DNA of 64,000 bases. It comes from Rhodocollybia butyracea (taxonomy: Eukaryota > Basidiomycota > Agaricomycetes > Agaricales > Omphalotaceae). The notes beneath the pieces are model-generated. The model was given only the letters and a program-made list of their open reading frames with translations, did not search any database and was not told the origin of the DNA. Where the stretch lies: assembly GCA_015501585.1 (NCBI GenBank), contig JADNRY010000051.1:186001-250000 (forward strand), written 5' to 3'. The position numbers and the translations under genes were made by a program. Within the stretch, counting starts at the first letter, position 1. Each line of letters opens with the position of its first letter. Shown piece by piece: positions 33,801 through 43,113 of this stretch.

Positions 33801-36800
33801 GGAATAAACATCATCGGGACTGTGTTCCGAGATGAAGTGACCACCCACCGGCCACTTTCCACATAAGCTTTACGCTTAGCATCCCACTGAGGACGGAACG
33901 CCTCTGGACACCGTGAGGGACGCCAGGGATATATTTTATTCTTGTCTATCAAAGGAATAGTGTGGTTTATCCGACGGAGAGGAGGTAAACTTGTCTCGTC
34001 CATGGACTTGCACAAGGGTTTTGCGTACGCACGCAGTTGCTCCCGCACACGCTCTAAGTTCTCTTCCTCTAAGGAAATAGATTGAGTGTGTATCTCGCTG
34101 ACGTTGTCTCCTTGAATAGGGAGAGGAACGTTGCTACCAACGTCAACAGTTGTTGGGTTTAATCCTATCTGTACCTTGTACGTATATATCCAAGGTGTAC
34201 CCAGAATAATATCGTAGTTTGATACGTTTGCAATATCGAAGTAGTGCGGGGCATTAATTTTCTGATAATTCAGATTTACTGTAGTCCCGCAAAGGATTCT
34301 TGAACGTGATCCTTGGATAGCAAGATGCAAAGGTAAAGGTGTAGGCATATATTTCTTTTCTACCTTCAATTGATCAGCTAACTGGGTAGACATAAAATCT
34401 CCCAGCGAACCTGAGTCAATTAACGCACGCGCAGGCCTATCGTTAATCTTTACAACAATCACGATAGGTCGGGGAACAAGTCGCCCAACACTCTTCACAA
34501 TTCCAGAGTTGCGTTGTAGACCTGGATAGGTACGTGGTTCAATATAAGAACTCGCAATACTAGTTACATGAACTAAACCATTTCGTTCTTCCCAACGCAG
34601 GTTTCCGAAGAGCAAATGTAAATTTGCGTCCGAACATTCAACAAATTGGTCCAATTCACGTTCAAACCTGCCCTCCGGCGCGCCGTAAAGAAAACCTGGA
34701 AGAAACTCATATTCAACAGGTCCCCTAAGTCGGTTAAGGAGCTCATCATGGGCTACCTTCAACCGTTTGTTATACCAATCCGGTAAGTTAAAATACGGAT
34801 TCAGTAAAAATTCTACTGATATGCGTGTCTTGAAGTCATGACCTTCGTCTTCAATGATGTACAAAGAAGGTACTTCCGGGTCAACGTAAACATTATAATT
34901 CTGTCTACTAGTATATTCCGGATCGTCAAAGTCAGGAATAAATGGAACGTGGCGGGCGAGCGTATTTCTCGCCGCAACAGCCAGTACATTCCCCATTCTG
35001 GGATAGTCCATATCCTCAAATTCAGGTAAGCTTGCGGCAATGGCACAAACTTCATTCCAATGGTCCCCTGGGACAAAGCTCGGGCGGCATACTAACCACA
35101 TTGGAATATAGCGTTTTAGATTTCGAAGATGGTCAAGTACCACAAGTGACTGACCACTCTGCGTGTGCCAAGCTGAAAACCGAGTGTATCCCGGCTCAAG
35201 TAATTTGCTGTCTCCCGGGAAAGGCTGGCTAAGCTCAAGCCGGTCTTCAACAGCACGAGCCATCAGTTCCCCCTGACGGCGACGTGACCAGTTAAGTCTC
35301 CTAGCCTCTCGGAACGCCTTACGCTCAGCTGACTGTTTCATTTGCTGATAGTGGAGGTCTTGTTCCGCAATAATTTTGGATAAACGCTTACGCCACCAGC
35401 CCACTAAGTCGAACTTGGTGTTTTGTAACTGCGTAAGACTTAAACGCTCACTGCAGACTCCAACTTCTTGGTCCGTAAAATCGTAATAAATTTCAGATCC
35501 AATACGCAACTGACGTACAAGGAAACATTCTAATGGATCCTCAACTGGAGGCATTCGGCTCTTTGGATAAGCCGGTATTCCACAGGTGAGTACAAACATT
35601 ATTCCTTGCTGGTACACATCACCGATTTTTCTACTTTCAAGGCAATGTGGTGAGTTAATCTCACAGTCAAGAAGCTGAGCCCGCTGTTCCGCATACCATG
35701 CGGCGGGCCGAAACTCTGGATTTAACAGAGTCTCAGTTGAGATTAGGAGCTCTCCATAGTTGGAGTCCTCATCAAGAATAGCATAAGTATCTGTATTTTT
35801 CTTATAGACACTGAAGCGGTAAGAAGACTGTGATCCCCAGTAAATTTCATCACCAGGGTACGGTGCGTAATGATTCAATATGAATGTAGTAGTCAAACTA
35901 ATAAAATCACTAATGCGATTATGCCACCGCTCAGGTTCGACCTTCCCGTGCAAGAAGAAGTTCGACCAGGGTGTTTCAGGATATCCAAAGATATCTTTAG
36001 CAGTGTCCGCGAATGAATATTCGGGTTTGCCGTCTTCCCCTACTGTGAAACGGATAGAATCTATTGGCGAGTCAATCTCTGATTGTAGCTCATTGTCGAA
36101 TTCACCGTCTTCACTCTCAGAGTCGGAGACGCATTGGAGGGAGGGCATCCCCTCGTATTCATCGTCATCTCCATACTCAGAGTCCGAGACATACTGGAGT
36201 GGGGGCATTCCATCCAAGTCTGATTCAAGTTCACCATCCTCGCCTTCCGGTTCGGAGTCTGTACACTGCGGCCAGAGGTCAGAGCTGTGTAAGTTGACCT
36301 CGGAATCTGACTCGAAGTCAAATTCATCGTCCTCCTCGCACTCGGAATCAGAGACATATTGGAGCGGGGGCATCCCGTCCTCATCCTCAATATACTCCGT
36401 AGGCGTTGAGGCTAACAATGGCGGCAGTGAGCTATTCTCACTCTCCGAACCAAGGGTAGGTTCTGGGGTAGGTGTCGCAAGACTGGTACGGCTTGCAGAA
36501 TCGGAATCGGACAAGTCCTCAAACCCAAGTGTCTCATAGAACTCATCGCTGAACGGGCCAAAGTGCATCATATTCAAAGTAAGTTCTGTTGCCCCCTGCG
36601 TTGTATCTGCAAGCTGAGCAAGTAACTCCGATGACTCGTCAGTCAACGGAAATTGCATTCCGCGCGCAGATAAGCCTGGTGGTCCGCTCGCACCTGAGCT
36701 TACCATATTGTTCTGCGGGCAGTTACGTGCTAAGTGACCCGGCTGGCCGCACTTATAGCAGTTGCCATCGGATCCCTTGGAGGTAGAGCCTCCGTTTTGA

Positions 36801-39046
36801 TTATATGGTCGATTATTCTGACCGGAATGCTTACCACCGTTACCAGGTCGACTCTGTTGGTGTCGGTTATCCTGGTTTCGGTTATGGTAGTTGTTGCGGT
36901 TGCGATCCGCACCATGGCTTGTCTGTGCAGTACTTGCGCCAGACTGTTCAACGCTCCTCTGAGAAGGTTTAGATGAACCCGAATTAAAGTTACGGTCATC
37001 GCGTTGGTAAGTACGATTCTCCTTGAACTTAACAAAATTTTTAGATTTACGCTGACTGTTGTCACCGCCAGAACGCTGATAATTCTGGTAACTTGATTTC
37101 GAGCCCTTCTTTGGCACTGAATTAGAGTTGATGTGATTTTCCAGATCAGCAAGTTCAATCAATTCAGCTTCACGAGCTATCTTTTTCCATGAATGAACGT
37201 CTTTGCTCAGCTTACTGCGCTGAAGCTCGTATCGGATATGACTGCTAAGTCCATCCCAAAGTTTTACAACCTTTTCACGTTCACTGATTTCGCCAACGAA
37301 ATATAATAGATTTTCGAGCTCATGAATATATTCGGAAACTCTACGGCCATTCTGATAACAACGGCGTAGCTTCCGGCGTTGTTGTTCGCGGTAGTCCAAT
37401 GGGAAACAGTAGTTAAACAAGCCCTCGAAGAACTTGGACAAGGTCCATTTACTATGACTTTTTGCTACTTTCTGAATGAAAAATTTCAAAGCATTCCCTT
37501 CCAAGAAATTGGATATGTAAAAGACTTGTTCATCTTTCGGAATTCCCCCGGCTTTGCAGTACGCAGTGCACTGCATCATAAAGTGCTGGTACTCATCCGC
37601 ATCAGGTTCTCCCTTATACAGAGATGGGGAAATTGGTTTCACATTGCGTTTCACCTTTTTGGATTTACGCTTCTTCGACTTACGCCGATTGGACCTAGTG
37701 GTCTTGGACTTGCGGCGGTTGTGCCGCCGGCCTCTCCTTAAGCTCCCAGAGCTTCCAGAGGAGGTATCTGAATACAAGTCGGAGCTATCTCCGCTAGAGT
37801 CTGAAGGTGGTGAGTCCTCACTGTCTGAACCCGAACTAGGAGTAGAAGGAGACACATCCGATTCAGAATCAGAGTCTGTACTCTCGTATTTACGAGAAGT
37901 TGATTTTAACCTCATTGTCTTTGCCAGAACATTGTTGGTTGGCAGTCGGTCAGACGGCTGGCCCGAGACACCCCTACCGTGACGCGGAGAAGGTGTATCG
38001 GCCCTACCACTAACGACTTCCTTAATCCTTTTCTGGTACTTGGATGAAATCGGTTTAAGCATGTCTTTCAATGCTTGCTTTGAAGAAATTTTTTCCGACT
38101 TTTTAATTTCCTTCACAGGCTCATTATCTGATGAGCTCTCACTGTCTGAGTGAGCGGCCAATTTAGCCTTACGGGCCTTTGCTTTCTGTGAGCCGTTTCT
38201 CCTCTTTCGGAGATTTTTCCGATACTTGTGATCAGACTCGGAAGAGGCTAAACTAGCCTTCCGAATGGCGTTCCAGCCATCAATCGCAGCTTTCTGCGCT
38301 TCAATGTTAAGCTCAGAGTCACTTATATCGTTGTTATTGTCAACGAATTTCCCTTTGGCTACGTAGGAAGGACCGGGAGCCGGAGTAGGAGAGGAATGGC
38401 GTGGAGCCGTAGTTCTATTAACCATAGCGTTCCTCTTCTGAACAAGCTCACGTTGAGCAGGAGTGAGGGTGTTCTCAGCGGCACGAACAGTAGCAACCTG
38501 TTCCTTAGAAAGCTGAGTAGGCTTAAAAAATTCCTTCCTGAGCTTAAAATCCTTAAGATTTTCAAGGCTTCTGGCTCGACGGGGGTAAACTACCGTCGTC
38601 CAAGGCGCATGCGCGCCATCATCATCAGACGAATCACTAGATATGGATCCGAACACAAATTTAGGATTTTTATACAAACCCGTATTTCTAAGTTTAACAA
38701 CTTTAATAACAGAGTCAGCCTTGTAATGAGAGCTGAACTCGGAGGCGCTAGCGTCCAATACAGGAGCGCTGAGCATGATAGAGTTGGGGGCCATGGGCAC
38801 ACCAGACTCTGGGCCACCCCCCACTGAGTTCACAGCGGCGAGTGACCCCGTAGCGATCCCCCCAGCCGGAGCTGGAGTTGCTACGGAGCGACTTAAGGCC
38901 TTAGCCTGCGCGGCTGCAGAGATGTTAGCATCCGCAGCGATGGACTTATCTTTCGGGTCCGGTTTAGTCACACCGCCATTACCAGAGCGCGTGTTGTACC
39001 GGTTTTGTGTTTGAGGGATTTGATTGTTGGGTTGTTTGGGAGCCAT
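30644..39046 (-). CDS. gypsy gag-pol polyprotein
   Basis: A 2800-codon frame. Order, with approximate residues: a disordered Ser/Asp-rich N-terminus with acidic and basic patches (1-470); Ty3-type gag capsid region (490-690, LYKGEPDADEYQHFM); CCHC knuckle CYKCGQPGHLARNC (about 765); an acidic linker with three copies of GMPPLQYVSDSE-like repeats (about 890-990); aspartic protease with ALIDSGS (about 1540); reverse transcriptase with YLDDIVIYS (about 1860); RNase H with VTDACSASIAG (about 2012) and DALSRM; integrase with an HHCC zinc finger and a D, D, E core (VDFVG, ISDRDS, ATERANR, about 2460-2560). No stops interrupt it. The last 60 or so codons (30644-30811) are the wrong frame after a one-base slip. 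Otherwise it looks capable of coding for active enzymes. Confidence 0.92.
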   Translation of the reverse strand: MAPKQPNNQIPQTQNRYNTRSGNGGVTKPDPKDKSIAADANISAAAQAKALSRSVATPAPAGGIATGSLAAVNSVGGGPESGVPMAPNSIMLSAPVLDASASEFSSHYKADSVIKVVKLRNTGLYKNPKFVFGSISSDSSDDDGAHAPWTTVVYPRRARSLENLKDFKLRKEFFKPTQLSKEQVATVRAAENTLTPAQRELVQKRNAMVNRTTAPRHSSPTPAPGPSYVAKGKFVDNNNDISDSELNIEAQKAAIDGWNAIRKASLASSESDHKYRKNLRKRRNGSQKAKARKAKLAAHSDSESSSDNEPVKEIKKSEKISSKQALKDMLKPISSKYQKRIKEVVSGRADTPSPRHGRGVSGQPSDRLPTNNVLAKTMRLKSTSRKYESTDSDSESDVSPSTPSSGSDSEDSPPSDSSGDSSDLYSDTSSGSSGSLRRGRRHNRRKSKTTRSNRRKSKKRKSKKVKRNVKPISPSLYKGEPDADEYQHFMMQCTAYCKAGGIPKDEQVFYISNFLEGNALKFFIQKVAKSHSKWTLSKFFEGLFNYCFPLDYREQQRRKLRRCYQNGRRVSEYIHELENLLYFVGEISEREKVVKLWDGLSSHIRYELQRSKLSKDVHSWKKIAREAELIELADLENHINSNSVPKKGSKSSYQNYQRSGGDNSQRKSKNFVKFKENRTYQRDDRNFNSGSSKPSQRSVEQSGASTAQTSHGADRNRNNYHNRNQDNRHQQSRPGNGGKHSGQNNRPYNQNGGSTSKGSDGNCYKCGQPGHLARNCPQNNMVSSGASGPPGLSARGMQFPLTDESSELLAQLADTTQGATELTLNMMHFGPFSDEFYETLGFEDLSDSDSASRTSLATPTPEPTLGSESENSSLPPLLASTPTEYIEDEDGMPPLQYVSDSECEEDDEFDFESDSEVNLHSSDLWPQCTDSEPEGEDGELESDLDGMPPLQYVSDSEYGDDDEYEGMPSLQCVSDSESEDGEFDNELQSEIDSPIDSIRFTVGEDGKPEYSFADTAKDIFGYPETPWSNFFLHGKVEPERWHNRISDFISLTTTFILNHYAPYPGDEIYWGSQSSYRFSVYKKNTDTYAILDEDSNYGELLISTETLLNPEFRPAAWYAEQRAQLLDCEINSPHCLESRKIGDVYQQGIMFVLTCGIPAYPKSRMPPVEDPLECFLVRQLRIGSEIYYDFTDQEVGVCSERLSLTQLQNTKFDLVGWWRKRLSKIIAEQDLHYQQMKQSAERKAFREARRLNWSRRRQGELMARAVEDRLELSQPFPGDSKLLEPGYTRFSAWHTQSGQSLVVLDHLRNLKRYIPMWLVCRPSFVPGDHWNEVCAIAASLPEFEDMDYPRMGNVLAVAARNTLARHVPFIPDFDDPEYTSRQNYNVYVDPEVPSLYIIEDEGHDFKTRISVEFLLNPYFNLPDWYNKRLKVAHDELLNRLRGPVEYEFLPGFLYGAPEGRFERELDQFVECSDANLHLLFGNLRWEERNGLVHVTSIASSYIEPRTYPGLQRNSGIVKSVGRLVPRPIVIVVKINDRPARALIDSGSLGDFMSTQLADQLKVEKKYMPTPLPLHLAIQGSRSRILCGTTVNLNYQKINAPHYFDIANVSNYDIILGTPWIYTYKVQIGLNPTTVDVGSNVPLPIQGDNVSEIHTQSISLEEENLERVREQLRAYAKPLCKSMDETSLPPLRRINHTIPLIDKNKIYPWRPSRCPEAFRPQWDAKRKAYVESGRWVVTSSRNTVPMMFIPKTKDKKDLRVVIDLRARNANTHKIASPLPNIDGILRRVAKAKYRSLIDGKDAYEQIRIIPEHVPRTTVSTPDGNMDSQVIQIGDCNGGATYQAIMNDAFSSYIGVFMDVYLDDIVIYSETLEDHIKHVKLVLDVLKREKFYLSEKKLNFLPKALKILGQVIDNDGVRMDPEKVDSIANWKVPTSKEMLAGFLGAVGYLTDNLPQIRGPMGILHARTGAAVPFQWTFTEQRAFDEIKEITHRWRDHARVPLDYSPGHKPIWVVTDACSASIAGFVGQGDDWRDARVAAFYSAKLNSAQQNYAVHELEMLAGVETMLRHRDILQGARFTWITDHRALVHLLEQKNLSGRQARWLEKIGEFDYDIEYVPGEENILLDALSRMYLNDAPGTVRAQSEYTVHDDNVDNSHLSMHSVSMPVLTGAEARTRRVQKPVESADTGRPETSREFAARMKDHVRVVGPRSRGQEGGSNIETSSNKSGVSSESNASQSSEKLTIKIPARSKARKESEGTPSAVGGLQESENRRLSSIYESPETFSDSNAVNNNEAVNLDVDSAVNSTTPIDLSNATLLNLLSNTDEGFDLHASIKGRYKEDSLFRKILESPKSFNNFEVLNDLIYLKQQGHRVLCVPRIVVKGRVIQEVIISEAHSLLAHLGASKTIDYLRDHVWWKDMVSDTKSYCETCHICKISKSSTTKPHGPLHPLEIPTYPWEAIGVDFVGPLPESKNRDGTIYDSMCVIIDLFSSMVHIVPCKTTYSARQFAELMFEHVYKLHGLPKRIISDRDSLFTSIFWKRLHELIGTDLHMSSAYHPQSDGATERANRTVTQMLRQCVSATQKDWVPKLPAIEFAINSARSESTGYAPFVLNNGRMPRAMVWNSDLSNEYPSVRTFARLRRLAIMAAHDSILDARVKQTRAANRKRRYDPFQGGDLVYVSTKNLTFEKGLARKLIPKYIGPYKITKDFANHSFRVDLPDSFIQRGVHPVFHASLLRVHVPNDDRRFPGDLTLSSVKPLKLRPNGRLRKFYLIMARKIQLFSKYDGILVTLPGCLVLKSRIYLV

Positions 39047-39234
39047 TTGTGAGGTTCCTGGTTGTAGTGAAAATTTTTCGAGTGAAAAAAAACACAGAGA
39101 GATAGAGAGAGAGAGAAAGCAGAGAGTAGGTCGAAGTCGGAATTGCCCAGGAGATCAAGCTGAGAGGTATCCGGAAGCGTCGACCAGAGAAAAGTTTTTG
39201 TTAGAGTTTTGTAGTCGCTGGTATGTCAAAAATA

Positions 39235-39376
39235 TGTGACGGTAGTCACACGAAGAGATACTCGGAATGACAGGGATAGCGCTGGATTCGAAGTAAACTA
39301 ATCTCTATCTACGTACAATCGAGTCTTATATAGGGTGGAAGGATCGGTCCGGCGGGGATTGATCCGTACTGTTACA
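39235..39376 (-). repeat. gypsy 5' LTR
   Basis: 142 bp, identical to 28010-28151. Followed by target duplication CCCCG at 39377-39381. Confidence 0.95.
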
Positions 39377-39381
39377 CCCCG

Positions 39382-40040
39382 GCTGTTCCTCAATGGGACC
39401 GTGCCGGTTATTCCTTCCTTCCTTCCTTCCATACTTAACACGAATTCGGTGCTGGCAGTGCCAAGACCGCATGATTCTTACGCTTTACGCTTGAGCTTGA
39501 GCTTTTGTCCAAACCTTTCTTCAAGAATCTGAAATGTCCGCAAATGTGGAAGAAGTAGAATTACACACGTGAACGATTTTCTGAAACGAAACGGTGGGCA
39601 CCACCAGAGACGAACGTTTGAACATGCTGCCGTAACTTGGTAAAGTATCGATATGCTGTGCGCAAGGCCTACCGCCCGTGAGAGACAAAGAGGACCGCTC
39701 GGCGTTGACGATGTGCGTTGTGTATCTACCTACATAAGTAGTAATCTCTTTGAATAACCTTTCTGGCTCCCGGCTCATTTGGAGGTTGAAGTAGGCTGGG
39801 ATTCGCCGAGTTATCTCGGACCGAGGGCAATCTTATCGCTTTTGCATTGCGTAATCAGCGCGTAGAAAATTGCGCGCATCGACCGCGTGCGTCGCCGCCC
39901 TTGGTTTGTCCGTGCTTGTACGTACGTAAAAACTAATAGTCAATCAACGAACGTTCAACATTCAGTATTCGGTAACCTCGTACGAACACTGGATTCGACC
40001 CGTAGCCTGAGGCATAAGATGACCCGCCTCCCGGAAGGCT
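39382..40040. other. 3' flank of copy 1 / upstream of copy 2
   Basis: No gene. Positions 39480-39530 match the 3' flanks of copies 2 and 3 (CAAACCTTTCTTCAAG). From about 39850 the sequence matches the upstream flank of copy 3 (GCGTGCGTCGCCG, GTAAAAACTAA, GAACGTTCAA). It includes four tandem TTCC units at 39413-39430. Confidence 0.55.
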
Positions 40041-40184
40041 CGTTTAAAGCCAACCTGCTTTCAGATTTGATACCGTGTTTTCTTTGCTGGCCAAAGAGAC
40101 ACCCCGCCTATCAACCAGACACCTCCAGCCACCCGCTCCTTCCTCTACCAGTCGCGATTATTCGTTCACTTTCTGCTTAACAAC
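40041..40184 (+). promoter_or_regulatory. Conserved leader of array copy 2
   Basis: Shared block GTTTAAAGCCAACC .. TTTGATACC .. TTTCTTTGCTGGCCAAAGAG .. CGCCTATCAACCAGAC, as in the other units. Confidence 0.6.
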
Positions 40185-40930
40185 ATGCGACTGAGTCCCG
40201 TGTTTGCTATCCTTGCACTTTTAGGCCTTGTATATGCGATGCCTCTCGTTGTAATTGTCTTCTTCTTTCAAACTCATAATTTCGTTTCACTTATATTGGT
40301 GACCAGGAGTTTGACTCTCAAGTTACTCGGCGAGGCATCAAAAACATCTTCAGAAAAAAAACGCCGATAGAACTAAGCGTTCGATTCTGCTACAGAGCCG
40401 ATGCGCGATCACTGTACTTCAGAGGAGGGAGGGAGTTTGATTTCAAAGACGGAACCAATGCCGCTCGAAAAATAGTCGAGAAAGCTGTCAAAACCACAAC
40501 CATATTCGCTGACAAAAAAGTCACCTATAAATGGGGCGAGTTTTCGGCATCCAAAGCATATGTTCAAAACTATGGAATAATATTCACCCTTGAGGAGGGA
40601 CACCAAATTTACGAGGGCTGGGGAAAAAATTGGAGGAAAAGGGGTAATAGAACGAGATCCCAGAGGAGACGTAAGTGTATCCAAAATCCACCGTGTAATT
40701 GCCTCTCATGTCTTTGACGGCAGGCGAGTAGCATCAGGAGTACTAGTAGTACCAGTAGTGGTAGCACTAGTAGCACCGATAGCACCGATAGCACCGATAG
40801 TACCGATAGTACCAGTAGGACTACTAGGAATAGTAGGGCTGGTGGTACTAGGACTGATAGTATATATAGTACCAGTAGCACTAGTAGTAGCACTAGTGGT
40901 TTGGGTGACGGCTTTTGTTGCTTTGTGTAG
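40185..40930 (+). pseudogene. Array secreted protein, copy 2 (one frame break, long Ser/Thr tail)
   Basis: Exon 1 (40185-40250) is the signal peptide MRLSPVFAILALLGLVYAMP. A 56-nt intron (40251-40306) follows. Exon 2 (40307-40670) opens EFDSQVTRRGIKNIFRKK: propeptide, RR site and a basic start. It then shows TNAARKIVEKAVKT, VTYKWGEF and ASKAYVQNYGIIFTLEEGHQ. In the run GGGGAAAAAA (40620-40629) one extra base breaks the frame before the conserved IGGKG. After a 53-nt intron (40671-40723) the last exon, in register with the post-break frame, is open for 68 codons of almost pure Ser/Thr/Asp/Arg, including (S-T-D)n repeats, and ends LGDGFCCFV. The tail suggests heavy O-glycosylation if expressed. 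Function unknown. Confidence 0.62.
40770..40815 (+). repeat. GATAGCACC microrepeat in copy 2 tail
   Basis: Tandem 9-bp AGCACCGAT / AGTACCGAT units encoding Ser-Thr-Asp repeats. They lie within a longer AGTACTAGTAG-type low-complexity stretch (40724-40905). Confidence 0.8.
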
Positions 40931-42979
40931 TATTTCGATTCATCCGAGTCACATATGGAGTTTACACTGCAGGTCATTGAGGTTATTTTCATGACGTTCC
41001 CAACGCAACCTTGCCAGGCCCACCTATCTACAGACACTCATTTGGTGTTCGCGCGCATTCCAAGGTTACTTTTTTCAGACAGACTCCAGATGACCTTTAT
41101 TACTTCACCGTAATACAGATTCGATGCCAACTTGAAGACTATGTGATGGTTCTTTCACTGAGCTTTCGTTCAAACCTTTCTTCATGCGATGGAAGAATTT
41201 AGAACAATGCAACTGCAGACGAAACACCTCCTCGACCGGAGTCGGATGGAAATACCGTCCTTGTCAGTATCAAAGCACTGTGTGCATTCGAAAAGTCTTA
41301 CCATTCATCAGCAACAGCCCAATAAATATACGATGTATACCGTTATTTTTGGCTTCAGTGGCTGAGACTTTACCAGCAAAAATCAGGCCTCTAGAGCCTA
41401 GGCAGGACCCAAGCAGGACCCCTGATTAGTGGGTTGGGGTGTTCTCAGTTCAGTCAAAATCGGTCTGACAAAAATGTTCGTCTTGGGCTTCGTCTTGAGC
41501 AGAAACCCAGTTCCAGTTTTCGGGAAAAATGGTCAGATCTGAGGCAAAATTTGCGTAGTTTTTAAACCAAGTGCTACTTACAGCCTACAATCTCTGAAAC
41601 TCTCATATCAGGTACCTTCAGGGCGCTAATGGTACGGCGCACTGCACTGTATACTCAAGGATACTACCTTTAAACACGGTCTGTATGTGATGGGTGAAAA
41701 GGTCACCTGTGATGATCTGAACGCTGTTCTGGCATACGTTCTGGCATACGTACTACCAATATTTCGGCCGTAGAAGGAAGGGGGGGGGGGGGGGGGGGGG
41801 GGGGGGTTTGCCGAGGCTTAGGGCAACCTTAAAGTTATCACTTTTGCATTGCGTGTCAATTAGGTTAAGGTTAGATGCCATGAAATTTAAAATTCCACTT
41901 TCGAACGTCCATCATCCAAAACTGTCGAAGTAATCCAGCCTCATCGAAATTCGCCATATATGTGTATACAACTAGTATCACACTGCTGCTCAAGTTTCGT
42001 GGATAAAGGAAATCTCTTTCTTCGTCGGCATGAAAAACGACGACGACGACATTTGCTGCTTCGCACTAGCCACAGATTCCGTACCGGCCCGCTGCCGGAC
42101 AACCACACTTCAGTGTCGATTGCCCGAGCTTGAGACGGCGTCAGGTTCACGTTGCTTTTGCTGTGCGAGGTTGGCTTTAAAAGAAGAATACTTAACCATT
42201 TATGATGCCCCATTATATGAACACCTTGACATAGTCTTGCAGGTAGATACTTTTAATTTAGCTTTGATTCCTGTACTCTTGGTCTCTCTTGTGGCTCACG
42301 GATCTACCGCTACCAAAGCATAGTGAGCTCGTCCGGACACCCGAGAGTTGGCCCCGAGACGATGGTGTACATACATCAGGTAGCTTCTCGGATCCCGGCG
42401 TATCAGCACTTGGTCCCAAGCCGGTAATAAACCTAGCCTAACCACGTATCGGCTGCGTGCGTCGCCGATATACTTTTTTTTAGTCCGCGCGTGCAGGTAA
42501 AAACTAACTAGCAAGGGAGGTGCAACAGACCTGCGCCTCCGTTCCATGGGTAGGACCCGGAAGCTACCAAAGCAAGCCTGGAATAGCGTCATTTAGATAA
42601 TAGTCGATGATTTTTGCAAAATCCTTGTCCTAGTATTGCGTCATTTAACGCCAATATTCAAGGTTCCTTGCCCACTTATAGCGTCATTTACACCGAGGTT
42701 TGAGCAAATTAATGAACGTTCAATGTTCAGTAATCACGTACAGCCCAAGGTGGGTGTTTGGCAACAGCACTCTAACTCTATCGATGAATCTCCCTACATC
42801 GCTCACCCCATTCTGAGGGCGAACTGTACCCAGTACTCGTAGCAAAGCTTTGGTAGATAAAGTTGTGAATCTGATGCAGACTCTACATCAACACTCGGCT
42901 CATCATTTCAGAACACTGGATTCGAGCCATATAGCATGAGGGATATAAGGGGCCGGCCCATAACCCACACGCCGTGTTC
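40931..42979. other. 3' flank of copy 2 and upstream region of copy 3
   Basis: Homologous to the 3' flank of copy 3 (43663-44578) as far as about 41700. Includes a conserved downstream peptide-like stretch at about 41047-41124. A run of 27 G lies at 41780-41806. From about 42440 to 42979 the sequence resembles 5' flanks of other units. No independent gene is supported. Confidence 0.5.
41780..41806 (+). repeat. Poly-G tract, 27 nt
   Basis: An uninterrupted run of 27 guanines after AGAAGGAA. It could be a true mononucleotide repeat or an assembly or sequencing artefact. Confidence 0.9.
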
Positions 42980-43113
42980 CCTCATTGAAAGCCAACCTAC
43001 TTTCAAATTTGATACCCTATTTTCTTTGCTGGCCAAAGAGATCGTCCAAGTATCAACCAGACACTCCAGACCTCTACCAGTCGTGATCATTCATCCATTT
43101 TCCGCTTGACAAC
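42980..43113 (+). promoter_or_regulatory. Conserved leader of array copy 3
   Basis: CATTGAAAGCCAACC .. TTTGATACCCTATTTTCTTT .. GCTGGCCAAAGAGATC .. TATCAACCAGACAC, shared with the other units. Confidence 0.6.

Larger units (their letters stand above)
28010..39376 (-). mobile_element. Ty3/gypsy LTR retrotransposon, 11.4 kb
   Basis: Bounded by two 142-bp LTRs that look identical base for base (28010-28151 and 39235-39376, TG..CA) with the 5-bp target duplication CCCCG. The element lies on the minus strand and has inserted in the 3' flank of array copy 1: sequence right of the insertion (39480-39530) resumes homology with the 3' flanks of copies 2 and 3. The LTR is short for so large an element. 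Inside are a giant gag-pol frame, an out-of-frame chromodomain and tail, and a nested AT-rich TIR element. The sequence next to the 5' LTR (TTTTTGACATACCAGCGACT, minus strand) is the likely primer-binding region; I could not assign its tRNA. Confidence 0.95.

Noticed and set aside
35880..36539. Plus-strand 219-codon ORF with Ser-rich repeats
   Set aside because: Antisense shadow of the acidic, repeat-bearing linker of the gypsy gag-pol frame.
38396..38827. Plus-strand 143-codon ORF
   Set aside because: Antisense to the gypsy gag N-terminus; no independent support.
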